NCBI GenBank assembly: GCA_036924285.1 | Contig: JAYKYS010000091.1 | Span: 18,612 to 82,611 of the forward strand | Reading direction: 5' to 3' | Length of the DNA: 64,000 bases | From: Asterella californica | Lineage: Eukaryota > Streptophyta > Marchantiopsida > Marchantiales > Aytoniaceae | In this document: in pieces, positions 26,658-37,671 of the stretch | How positions within the stretch are numbered: position 1 is the first letter of the stretch | Layout: every line of letters starts with the position of its first letter | Notes under the pieces: generated by a model | Databases searched by the model: none | What the model was told of the DNA's origin: nothing | What the model saw: the letters and a program-made list of their open reading frames with translations, nothing else | Position numbers and translations under genes: made by a program

Positions 26658-28239
26658 TGTACAACTGAGCGCTTGGAAAAGAAAGAAAAGATCAAGCAAT
26701 TTAGGTGTTGTACAAAGAGAAGCTCAAGCTGACCTGGGTTTCCATGGGGCTGTATGAGCCAAGGGGAGGGGGCGGGGAGAGGGTGGCAGTTTGCCAGGTA
26801 GCAACAGCACTCTTAAAAATCCACTGCTTCCAGCACGCAGGTGATGGCTAGTCTGTGCCTGAGATGTGCATAGCTGTAGCAGTCGTGGAGGCCGAGTTAA
26901 CTTTGCGCATGTAGCAAAACATGTTGTGTCTTTCAGCTACTCTCATGGGACGCTTCTGGTCAGCAGTTGCAATCGATTACAACCTGACAGGCTTTTCTGA
27001 GCAAGGTGTAGTCGTATAGGGACCATTGTCTGTCAGTGTAGCATGGGTTTGGAGGCTGCATCAGCTGCAAGCAGTGTACACTCATGTTCTCTTGCACCAG
27101 GTTTCATTACCAGCTGCAGCATTGTCCTTGCGGCCAGCTTGGGTATGCTTCAGCTGATGCGATTATTATAGTCGTGTACAATATACTTACACCTGATTTT
27201 ATTGTTGAAGGTGTTCAGTGTTCATGCGCAATATTAAATATGTATAGCTTTTGATGGTGCATGTCTGTACCTAGATATGCTTGCAGGATGTTATATATTG
27301 TATGATGGCATTGCACATGCAAACTTGAGCAATACTTGACTGCCATGAAGCTTAGCCCATATTGCTCATAGCGCACATACCGTGTTATAATCAGTCTTGT
27401 CTGCAACATTAGCTACGACTGTACGTCCTGAGGTGTCATTCTTGCAGAACAATACAAGTCGCCATCACTAGTACAGCACCCTGGTATAAGGGTTGGAGCG
27501 GGTTGGAGTCACCGGTTCCAGCACAACTCTGATTTATTCACATTACATTCTCTTGTCTGAAGGTCTCTGAAAGTATTGTTGATCCAACAAGCACAGCAAA
27601 AACATTTTATCCTATGGCGCTGTATATATGCTCCCCTCCAGGACACTGCTCACATCCCTGTGAACGCCAGACTAGCTACATTTGCATCATGCAGCATGAT
27701 CTAGCTCTGTTAGACAGGCATTCATCTGTACAAGCAGCTGACTGTGTATCAGAAACAGGAGTCTTTGTAATCAGACCTTGGCATCTGGTTATGCTGGTGA
27801 CCTCAAAAACAAAGTGCAAAGATGATGTCAGAATTCAGCTAGCAGTCAAGTGCAATCAGCAAACAGGCGGGCAGGAGCCTGCCGTGGCTCATGTTGTTCT
27901 GACAACCTTCAGCATAATCCAAACCAGGCCCAAAAATACCATGGGCGATGTTGCCATTCCCATCAACTTATATTTGCCTTGTAGCTGGTTAGCAAGCTGC
28001 AACACCTGTGACACACAGTTGAAAACACATTTGATTTGGAAGCCTTGTTAGATCTGTGGAGTTATGATGCTGATCCTTGCTGACACTGGATATGAGCCTT
28101 GTTGGCATTTACCATGAGCCATGATGGCATTTGATATGGGCCATGATGGCATCAGTTATGAGCCATGATGGCAGCTGATATCACATCTGCTGACAATGTT
28201 GATCCCTTGATGCAAGCGGATGCCCCACTGCTGGGCAAG
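26658..28239. other. Intergenic region between convergent 3' ends
   Basis: This stretch holds the 3' UTRs of the dehydrogenase gene (plus) and the CoA kinase gene (minus). A 145-codon open frame at 27614-28051 (plus) has no recognisable motif and I do not call it a gene. A short imperfect tandem repeat lies at its right side. I see nothing else. Confidence 0.5.
28087..28177 (+). repeat. Imperfect minisatellite, about four units
   Basis: The word CATGATGGCA recurs with the flanking pattern GATATGRGC (seen near 28119, 28141 and 28163, with a diverged unit before), giving a 22-base period. It lies in the 3' UTR or intergenic part downstream of the CoA kinase gene. Confidence 0.6.
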
Positions 28240-29362
28240 TCAAGGTTGCACTGCATGCAGGCGCTTGTACAATAGCGCACAGTTGTGCTGAAGAATGCAG
28301 AATGGGATGCCACTGGGATTAACATGCAGCCAACACCCACAATGCTGCAGCTCCACCTGATGCTGACAGTGGCTTCTGCTGCCTGAATTGTCCAGCACAA
28401 ACTGAGATTTCGCCTCCTTCAAATGCAGAGGCATCTGAGCTGCTACTTTGCGCTCTGCTTGTGAAGCAGTGCATCGGTCCCGTTGCATTAGCCTCTCCAC
28501 CTGTAAAACACCTCAGTGGTCAGAATAGCAGGCTGTGATTGCTTGCACACAAAGTAACATATCAAACTCCAGCTTCCTGTGTGCTGGCATGCATACGACT
28601 GCATGTATTCATTTGCTGACAGTTGTTACAAAGCTCCAGGGCCAATGCAATGTAAAGCAAAGCATGTGAGTGTACGAAAGAAGGTGTATCACAGTCTAGC
28701 CAGCACAACACCCCCGTGCTGCTGCAATTATTACCTCTGCTTCATGACTGCAAGTTACAGTAATCCTGGGCCACATGAGTTTGTAAGCAGAAGTCTCAAA
28801 CAGCAAAGGCATGTCGACCACCTGCAGTCAGCTGCAGAAGCCTGCTGACATCTGGTTCTGACACCAACAGAAGTGAAGACGAATTTTCCGTTTCTTACGA
28901 TGATGCTTGTGAAACTAAACCAATGTATGATCAGCTGTTTGGCTAGATCCAGCGCAACTGGCAGGTGAGTTGCTGCATTCATTTTCTTGCGCGCTTTGCT
29001 GTCGCTGAAGACTAGCTCGCCTAATTTCCCCCGATCGATGCCACCTGCATCAGCGTGCCTAGCTTCACACTGAGACAGGTCAACACAGAGAGGGGAGCGC
29101 AAGATCGCTGGTACCGTCAGGTAGAAGTATCCGGGAGCCGAAGGCCTTGACAGTTCGGTTGTATCCCCAGCGCCCCTGACTATATACAGCGGAGTGTTTA
29201 GACTAAATTGACAACGAAGCACGGGGTTTGCCGTGGTACCTGCTGAACTACGTTATGAGCAATCTCGTCGCAGTCGAGTACGGTGATTCCATGATCCCTC
29301 AGTAAGGCTGTGACCGAACTCTTGCCAGTAGCTATGCCACCGGTCAAGCCCACGATCAGCAT
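28240..29362 (-). CDS. COAE: Dephospho-CoA kinase, 5 exons
   Basis: Catalyses the last step of coenzyme A synthesis, ATP-dependent phosphorylation of dephospho-CoA at the 3'-hydroxyl. Exons: 29362-29240, 29175-29115, 29044-28899, 28821-28735, 28500-28240; all phases fit and give 225 aa, typical for CoaE. The Walker A motif is at the extreme N-terminus (MLIVGLTGGIATGKSSV, residues 1-17). Exon junctions restore family motifs: VVQQ|GRWGYNRTVKAFG, ILLPDG|GIDRGKLGELVFSD, then VVDMPLLFET in exon 4, and VERLMQRD, KVAAQMPL and VLDNSGS in exon 5. The frame upstream of the ATG is open to 29419 (GTG), but the canonical family start supports 29362. The last ~35 residues are not conserved and could be altered by an unseen exon. 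The gene is divergent from the MATE transporter. Confidence 0.93.
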
Positions 29363-29682
29363 GTTTTCATAAACTGCCGAGCTCGAACCAGATACAACTT
29401 TGCTGTCAACGCTACTCACATTTGATCACCGAGTGCTGTATTGACGCTACAGTTCGACAGTATTGGCACCGGTGTCAGACCAAGCAACGCTTGGCATAAT
29501 GGCGTGGTAAGAAGAAGAATCTGTTCTGGCATTCGCGTTCAAATTTGCGCCAGGCACGCAATACGCGGATCTTTGTAGCCATCACACCGTCTCACTGGTC
29601 TCAAGATGCAGCTTCTGTGCTAGTTGTCAAACCGCTGTATATTCAGCGGCTTGATGACGCGGCTTTTGTCCTGCTGGCCTTC
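29363..29682. promoter_or_regulatory. Divergent promoter region of COAE and the MATE gene
   Basis: Only about 320 bases separate the COAE start codon from the first in-frame ATG of the MATE gene, so the two genes probably share a bidirectional promoter. No specific element was recognised. The MATE frame is open from 29545, so part of this may be coding if an upstream exon exists. Confidence 0.45.
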
Positions 29683-32523
29683 ATGCAGTTTTCTCGACAG
29701 CAGTTGTGGCTTTGTCCTGAAGCCCGCCCCAAGTTATGGCAAGCCGCATATCCTTTGCTATGCAGCAATCAAAGCAAAGCACAGCCTATTATTAGCAACA
29801 TGTGCCACGACTTGCTGCTCGATCAACGATCAAGCAATGTCACGGGGTGTCAAGGCCTGCGTCAGCGTTGCCTGCACAGCACTGATAGACGTGCAAAACC
29901 GGTGGGAATCAGGCGTATCGTAGCCAGGGCAGCCAATGCGCCTGAGTTTGTTTCTAGTGAAAATGGCCTATTGCAGTGGAGAAAGGCACAGCTGTGCAAA
30001 ATAGCTATGTTTACGGGGCCTGCTTTGAGCATACCCCTGGCTGATCCAATTATGAGCCTGGTGGACACTGTCTGCATTGGTCAGGTACCCAAGGGAGCTG
30101 GTTAAGTAACTTTGACAGCTCTGATTGGCCCGAAATTTTCCTGCTTGATTTCTGTACCTGGACTGCAGTACACTGGGACATTGGAACTGGCGGCTCTAGG
30201 TCCTACAATGCTGATATTCAACCTGTTCACATACGTTTTCACAGCAATCACCATCACTACTGTCAGGTGCTGCTACTTTGAACTAATGCTGCTGCAGCAT
30301 TCATACTGTACTGCAGCTCAATATCCATCTTACTTGGTTGCAGCTTGGTAGCTGATAAGCTGAGAACACAGGATGTTCAGGGGGCTGGAGACGCGCTGTC
30401 ATCAGCGCTCTTTGTGGCTACTACCTTTGGGCTGATCATCCAAGCTGTGTTGCTGGTAACACATGTGCCTAAGACTGCATTTTTGGCACGCTGGCTGTTG
30501 TGCCCATGGCATACATATAGAATTGCACCTGAATGCTTTGTCTCCATGTTGCAGTGCTGCTCAGATCAGATGGTAATGTTCACGGGCGCTGCCCCAGCCT
30601 TAATTACGCCATCTGTTACATATCTCAAGATCAGGGCCTGGTCTGCGCCTGCTGTACTGATCTCAATGGTTGCTCAGGTGGGCGCTGTGCTGTGACAACA
30701 AAAACCTTTAAGTTAAAGTGCTGGATTGCTGTCTCTCTAGAAACTCTCTACAAACTGTTCCTTCTTACTATAGGCAGGCTTGCTGGCGCAACAGGATGCC
30801 TTTGCACCCTTCATCTGGGTTGCAGTCCAGTCCATCCTAAATGTGATGGGAGATCTGTTGCTGATTCAGCATTTCAAACAAGGCCTCACCGGTGCTGCCT
30901 GGGCCACAGTCCTTTCGCAGCTGGTTGGAACTGTAGGTCTGATCTGGATGCTTACATTTCGAGGCCAGGTGAGAGCAAACATTGTAATGCTTGTATGCTG
31001 GCTCTAGACCTGACACGTTGTTACTGATTGCACCACTGTATGGCAGGCAACTGCATCTTTCATTCCATTTATATGCTTGCCTTCAAGGCCAGTGCAGTGA
31101 TGAGCTCCGCTGGATGCACTCAACACAATGGCACTGGCTATGTTCAAAAGGGTACACATATATCTGTACACTGTACACAAAACTGCTCTTGTACTTTGTA
31201 GGTAAGACCAAGACCTCAGGTTCCTACAGTGCAGCAGCTGAGGGAGCTTGCAAGCACATTTGGACCTGCTAGCCTGATCTACATTTTCAAATCGCTTTGT
31301 TATATGATGTTACAGGTCAGCCAATCTGCAGCCCACCATTCAGTAGGCCATAGTCTGGTTGAAACATTGTGCAGGGCACGCCGTTCAGAGTGCCTGACAT
31401 GCAAGAATCACTATGCTGCACATGTTCTGTTGGATTTGTGAGGATCCTTTTCAGATCAAAGGACAGCAACATCCTGAGCATGTCCGCCAAGAGGCTGTCT
31501 TGCTCTTGACAGGCACTGTTTTGTTGCTTGCGTGCTGGCTGATCTCTGCACACCTCTTCGCAGCGCTCCTCTGTCAAAAAGTGGACCTGCAAGTCATGCT
31601 ATGAGACTCATGCCCCACCGTGTTTTGCGGACATGCGCAGGGTAGCGCAACAGCTCTGAGGCCAGCCTTAGTGGCAGCTCATCAGGTGCTGTGGCAAGTA
31701 TGGAACCTGTGTGCCTTTGGCCACACTCCCATGGAGCAGGCGGCCCTTGCTTTCTTGCCTGGCATTGAAAACAGACAGGAGTACAAGGAATGGGTGAAAC
31801 TGCTGGCAGGAGTAGGCTTGTTTGTAGGGATTGTTACAGCTTTGCTTGCTACGGGCGTGCCGTATTACATGCCGTTCCTGTTCACTTCCTGACGTCGAGC
31901 TTTGGCCAATCATGAAGTCAATAGCCCCCCAGGTGCGTGCACACCATGAATTTCATCCTTGCTATGTCAAAAGTCAGCTGCAGATGCATAGCTTTGTCAG
32001 CCAGTCATGTATCTTTCTTATGCATGCTTTTGAGCTTTGCAAAATCAGACAAGAGGAGCTTGCCCTTCTGCTGTTGCAATGTGAAGGAATATTCTGCAGA
32101 TTGACAGAATGGAAGCCAAGAATTGTGCTTAGCATCAAACAAAGCATTCAGCCTTGAATGATAGTGCAGACTAGCATTGATATGTCTCTTGTATGATCTG
32201 CAGTGTGCCATAGCAATGATATTGTGTGCCATGGACGTTTCAGCATCAGGCATCCTCATGGCTTGCAAGGACCTCCTATTTCTTGCTCGTGCAATGACTA
32301 TTAGTTTCTTGGCACTGGTTGTATACTTCACAGCTGCAAAGGCTCAAGGCTGGCAGCTTGGGGTATTTGGTGGGGCTTAGTACTCTTCTTCCTCATCAGA
32401 GCAGTCCAGAGTGGTTACCAGCTGTATTCACAGCACTTGTCAGCCCATCAGATGCATACAGTTTCGTCTTTTGAATCTGACAAGCTGCAGGCTGTGGCCA
32501 TCACAGCAGAGGCATCTGGCTAA
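29683..32523 (+). CDS. MATE/DTX efflux transporter (EDS5/DTX45-like), multi-exon, two apparent frame breaks
   Basis: MATE proteins are 12-helix antiporters exporting organic ions; plastid members carry a transit peptide. Exon 1 has a basic N-terminal extension, then MFTGPALSIPLADPIMSLVD TM1 ending CIGQ. Following exons give TGTLELAALGPTMLIFN, VADKLRTQDVQGAGDALSSA, TPSVTYLKIRAWSAPAVLIS, QAGLLAQQDAFAPFIWVAVQ, LASTFGPASLIYIFKSLCYM and LATGVPYYMPFLFTS. The frame stops at TGA 31890-31892, but one base along it continues as DVELWPIMKSIAPQ to a good donor. A second break lies at the G run 32360-32363: after GWQLG the expected last helix (GIWWGLVLFFLIRAVQ) is in another frame, ending TAA at 32521-32523. 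So this is either a recent pseudogene or has two one-base assembly errors. The start ATG is uncertain. Confidence 0.82.
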
Positions 32524-33151
32524 GCCAAGTGCCGTGTGCAGCTGATGCTCTTTTTTTGAGCAAGCTATTTTGCTCACCCCATGCTAGAAAGCTGTTAAAC
32601 TTGTTAAATGTACTGCTTTACAAATGGGCGGAATAACTACAAACTGGAACAACTACTGGTACACTGGATTTTGTGTTGACAGACTTGCTGTGTTGCTGAT
32701 GCTCAGCCCAGCAGTGCCAGTTTAGCAGTCAATGGCTTCAAATTGAACTATCAATTCCAAGTACTTGCAACAGTATGAAAACCTAAAACAGAACGTGGTG
32801 GCGCACTTGACAAGCCTACTCCTGTCGAGCTAAACCCACAGCAAGCTGAAACCCGCGATGTCTCTGATAATAACCAAAACAGCCCTATACAGTGATGCAG
32901 TGCAAGTATATTTCTTTAGCTGAGCCTGAACAAAACCTAAATAACGTGGCACTGCATTGCAGTACATGGCCATGGCTAATACTGTACTTATTTTAAATTC
33001 GGTTCAGCAGCTGCACTGACGGCAGGCCAACGGAACCCAACTTTGTGCATGGATAATGTAACGAGTGATAACAAAAGTTGACACCACACCGTCCAGACTT
33101 GGCTGACAGGACAAGTGCTGTGTCAGTCATGCAAGAAGCATGCTGCTTCCA
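32524..33151. other. Intergenic region, convergent 3' ends
   Basis: This holds the 3' ends of the MATE gene (plus) and the bZIP gene (minus). No open frame or motif of interest was seen, only AT-richer untranslated-looking sequence. Confidence 0.4.
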
Positions 33152-36100
33152 TCAATGTGGAATGATGGACAGCACGTCTGGCATGTTGGCCTTAACCCAG
33201 TCCCAAAAGGTGACATCACGGTACCGACCACAATGCACATCAAAGATGGTCATGGGGCGCAATTGGTCGATGGCAGGGTAGGGGAAAAGCAGCTGCTGGT
33301 AGGACAGTCTGATAAGGGTTCTTCAACACACCACCTGAACAACATGCCGATATTGTTGTTGGCAGAATTGCTGCATACATGTTGGTGGTAATATTGGCTT
33401 GCACCAAACGCTAGTAAGTTGCTGCACTTTGATCATGCAAGGTACCTGTGACTCAGCACCAAGCAATCTGTCAGCCAAAAATGTGTACAAAAACTCTACT
33501 CACGCTTCAGTCGCAGGCCAAGACCACGAGCTCTGAGTGGCTGAATCAATAGCTGAAAGCCAGTCTTGTCTGGCAAAAGTGTATTGAGTGCTACTCCAGA
33601 CATGTCTAGGTCTGCAGTGTGGTCCTTCACGTCAGGCTCAGCTTTGTCAGCTGCCAGCAGCTGTGCCATCTGCCATATGTCAGGACACCAAGGGTATGAG
33701 TGCGCGTCTAGGAAGGCTTCCTGTTGAATGGTCAGCACCTGCAAACATACATGCAGCGCAGTGACACCTATGGGGCCTCAACCTTGCTCAGATTGCATTG
33801 CTGGTCATGTCTTTGTGTCCTTACACCTTAATGCCCTTGCGGTGAGGGCCTGGTACAGAAACTGGTGATAGGCTGGCAAACAGCAACAGCCAGACTGAGA
33901 AGCTGTACAAGTACAGGCGGATTGTGCGGCTGCACCAAGGGCCGAGCAACTGCTTGGTCACAAGCCTGCAAACAAGTATATATCGACACATCAAAGAAAG
34001 GTTGAGTGCAGGCTTTGACCTCATCAATAGTACTAAAGAGGAATGCAGAGGCTGCAGCTCGCTCCTGGCCCAGGTTGTTCTGAAGGCGCTGCACCGGGTG
34101 TGACTGAGCCCATCTGTCCTGGGGCGTTTGTAGCAGCTGCAGCCCTAGGGCTGACAGCAGCTGCCTTCGCTCCTGCCCCACTTTCCGCAGCTTTTCCAGC
34201 AGGCACCGCCGTGCTGCCAACACCTTGGATGCTTGCTGTGAGCTGAGCTGCAAGCCGCCCTACACTGCACCAGTCTCACTAGCGGAAGCACGCAAAGAGA
34301 AGCTTGGGAGACTATGATTCCGTCTAGTCATGCATGACAGCAGTTTGTGTATTCTTAGCTCAGCATGTATTTTCATGAGCTCTACAGCTGGACAGCAGAG
34401 GGCTTGATCAGAGGACTACATGTCAAGAGCACATGCGGGAATGGCAGAACCATTGCAAGTTGCAGGCTGCACCAGGTATACCAAGCCAGGAAGACCGATT
34501 GCAAACAGCATGTTTGCCTGTCACTTGTGAGTGGAAGAGCCTACCAGAGCAGCCTTCCAAGTGGAAACAGCAGGAGGGACACCCCCTGAGACCATTTCCT
34601 CTCGGTTCCAGCTGTAAATGGCCCAATAGTAGCAGGAAAATAGGGCACGCCGCTCCTCATGATCTCTCTGCAAGTCAGTAAAGCACATCGCAAGCTGATG
34701 CAGCTAGTGCCAATCAACCTCCAGCTTCAACCAGCACAGCAGATGCAAAGTCACTGCCACCACATGTGGTGCAGAGTAGATGTGCAAATGCCTTCATATT
34801 CGCTAGAGCACCTTCAACAGACGGGTGACCTAGGTGCTGCAACAGCAAGAGGGGCTTATGCATTGAATTGAACAAGGCAAGATGAGCAGGTGGTACTCAC
34901 GCGCATGGACACCAATGTCTCTAGGTCTGCAGCAGCCGGACCCGTGGCATCTTTTTGGCACATGTCTGCCAGCTGGCTGATTTGCTCCACATACTTCTGT
35001 ACAAAGCATAAATGAGTCTCTGAAGAAGAAATGCTTTGAATAGTTGTGTGAAAAGCTGATTTGCAGGATGCACATTAGCACAGGGCATAAGATGCTGAGG
35101 TACAGAAACATTTTGCCCAGCATAGGTGCGGCTACCTACCTAGTTACCGCTTGACGGCGGCTAGCACAGGTTAAAATCATTCAATCAGTCAGTCATAGGT
35201 GCAGCTCTTCACTGAAAACGCAAGCACACAGCATTGTAGCAAAAGCTGGCCTCTGTCTAAGGCGAACATCAGAAGCGAGTGCTTGAGACATTGATCTAAG
35301 CTATGCTATGCTATGCTATGCCATGCTATGCTATGCTATGCCATGCCATGCTATGCTATGCTATGCTATGCTATGCTATGCTATGCTATGCTATGCTATG
35401 CTGCTACGCAACGATGTGCCATGCCATGCTGTGGTATGTCCTCCAACATACATGCATGTCTGGATGCAGATGCAGCTTTGAAGCGACTGTTTGAATAAGG
35501 TGTGATATGCTTCGCAAGACCATACTGGGTGAATGCTCTCCATGAGCTCATCCATTGTCCAAAACTTGGCGTGTTGCACTGTCAGATCAGTCCTGCCATC
35601 CAACAATCCCACAAAGTGAGTGAACTCCTCCAACAGAAGCTCCTGCTCTCTTGCCATGATTTCCTGCAACATTGCTGACAGCTTTGCACCATCCTTAGAA
35701 CACTCAGCGACAAGCTCAATGTGTTGCACCAAAACCAATCTGATGCTTTGTGTGAAGCTCAATGTGATGCACCAGGATCACTGCTGTGCAACATGCTCAT
35801 GCGAGGGGCAGCAGCAGCAAAGTTGCCAGGCGTGACAGCTGAGACGTGTGCCGAGTACAAGCCGAGTACAGGCCGGATATTGCAGTCATCATGTTGCTCA
35901 CCGGCAACTGCAAGACAATTGCAGTGAAACAGCAAGCACAAGCCACCCATAGACCTACAACCTGCCTGGTTGGCATGTAGCCTCTGCTCATGATTTGTGT
36001 TCAGGTACACAACTTGCTCTAGGATTCGGGTTCTTGTCTCAAGCTGACTTTTTTCTGACAGAAGTGAGCTGACTTGCCGTGTCAGATCATCCAACTGCTT

Positions 36101-36931
36101 CTGTGTCGTTCGCATCTTCTCCTGCAACCAAATTTCAGCATGCACTTCTAATCACGCACTGCTACATGCTGCTTTGTTTGAGAAAAGCAAGTAAGATCCC
36201 ATATGCCTGCAATTGTCATAGTATACTGCATGAGCTAAAGAAACTTTCATTCTCCCTGTGTTGAGCTTGTTCAAATTGCACACTACATGTAGCACACTCA
36301 TGACGTTATACTTTGTCATGACCTGAAGCAGCACATGAAAGCAGAAGCACCATGCTCTTGCAAAGGTCCATAACAGCAAGATATTATGATGGCCACATCA
36401 CTGTGCCATCACACTCATGAGCAAAGGTATGCCAACCTTTTGACGTGCCCTAAATTTCTTTTGAGCCACCCTGTTCTTCTCCCTATGGTCAGCTGGGTCC
36501 TCAAGCCCATCTCGACTTTCAGCACGATCAAAATCAAAAATGTTTGTTTCAGTCACCCCTTGTGATAGTGGCAGCCCAGCGCTGCGAGCAGCCGGTGCTA
36601 GCCGAGGAGGGCTGCTGGGTGAGCTGGTGCTTCTGGAGTGCACTTCTGAACCCAAACCATGTGGCCTTACAGCACTGGTGGCTTCTCCAGCGTCTAGAAA
36701 GCTGGCTAGGTCTGCCAAACCAGTGCTGTCTGTAACGTTAAGCAGTCCAGGAATCTGCAGGCTTGGACTGCGGGCGTTTGTAGCAAGCCCATAACCGTCT
36801 CTGTGTGTGTATGCTTGTCCAGGAGTCACATGCTGGAGAAGTTCTTCATCGCTGAAAGAAAAAGGGTTCATCAGAGAGGAGTCATAAGCGTTGGCACCGT
36901 TCAACGGCGCGGGTTCTCGGTAGTGTGTCAT
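33152..36931 (-). CDS. bZIP transcription factor, multi-exon
   Basis: Nuclear DNA-binding regulator. Exon 1 (36931-36437, 165 codons) starts MTHYREPAPL, is rich in Ser/Pro, and ends in a basic region REKNRVAQKKFRARQK (residues 150-165) with the bZIP spacing N-x7-R. Exon 2 begins at 36121 (GCAG|GAGAAG) and encodes the coiled coil: KMRTTQKQLDDLTRQVSSLL then SEKSQLETRTRILEQVV. Further minus-strand exons are likely at about 35740-35520 (LQEIMAREQELLLEEFTHFV), 35001-34907 (YVEQISQLADMC, donor GTGAGT), 34250-34030 (ERRQLLSALGLQLLQ) and 33760-33496. A final reading from about 33320 to TGA 33152-33154 (LLFPYPAIDQLRPMTIFDVH) looks coding and is probably the last exon, but its splice phase was not resolved. 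The C-terminal half is helical and is not a recognised DOG1 domain. Targets are unknown. Confidence 0.75.
35301..35400 (+). repeat. Pentanucleotide microsatellite (CTATG/CCATG)20
   Basis: Twenty uninterrupted 5-base units, mostly CTATG with three CCATG variants. It lies in an intron of the bZIP gene. A long artefactual open frame crosses it because the period is not a multiple of three and lacks stops. Confidence 0.95.
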
Positions 36932-37671
36932 ACAAGCGAGTAATTTTCCAGCTTGCGATTGTTTTCAAAGCTTCCTGGTGCCTCGCTTCAGGACTCCGTC
37001 AACGCAGGCAGCTTCGCCCGCTCGACTACTTGCCTACTGGTACCGAGGAAATTGGTCAACGGACACCTAAACGCTCACGACGTGAATTCGTCGTTACATG
37101 CACAACTACCCTTTTGAATTTAAAGGTGCCCCTTCAGCCCATCACTGATGGGCCATCAGCTTTGGATACAGGAGGGGCATCACATGCGCGTATGCTACGA
37201 TCAAGGTGTTCATGAAATGATGTTGCATTGTGCCTTCAGCACTATCAGGAGGGAGTAGCACCCGCCCAGCAGTATCCACCTAGTACATGTACAGGTATGT
37301 TGTTTCTGGGTTAGGATAGATACAAATGGTCATTTGGCCATTTGGCCATTTGTCAGCAGCACATATCAGACATCAACGCTGTCGAACCAAAGTTGGTCTG
37401 CGCTACCTCAAGCTTGCAATGCAATTCTCGTGAGCTGACAGGAGCCAGCTCTACAAGTGCCAGATGTACCCCATGCGCAGACTGAAGGGCTTTGCAAAGA
37501 CATGATGTGTGGCGGCTAGATGAGGGATGTGTCTGTCTTGATCAAGCCTTCAGCTTGGAGGTCATTACCCACAAGCATCTGCATGGAAGGAACAGAAGAA
37601 GAAGAAAAAGCAATTGCACCGAGCTGCTTGCAACTTATGAACGGGCAGTGAAAACGCAGTCACACGGACCC
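36932..37671. promoter_or_regulatory. Divergent promoter/5' region of bZIP and mS35-like genes
   Basis: About 740 bases between two divergent start codons. It includes a short triple repeat of CATTTGGC near 37330-37352. No transcription-factor site is called. Some 5' UTR or an unseen first exon of either gene may be here. Confidence 0.4.

Noticed and set aside
35303..35498. Open frames across the CTATG repeat
   Set aside because: Produced by a stop-free pentanucleotide microsatellite inside an intron; the translation is a simple repeat.
33152..35800. DOG1 domain in the bZIP protein (TGA-type factor)
   Set aside because: The C-terminal exons are helical but do not show DOG1 motifs; a TGA-type label would be unsupported.
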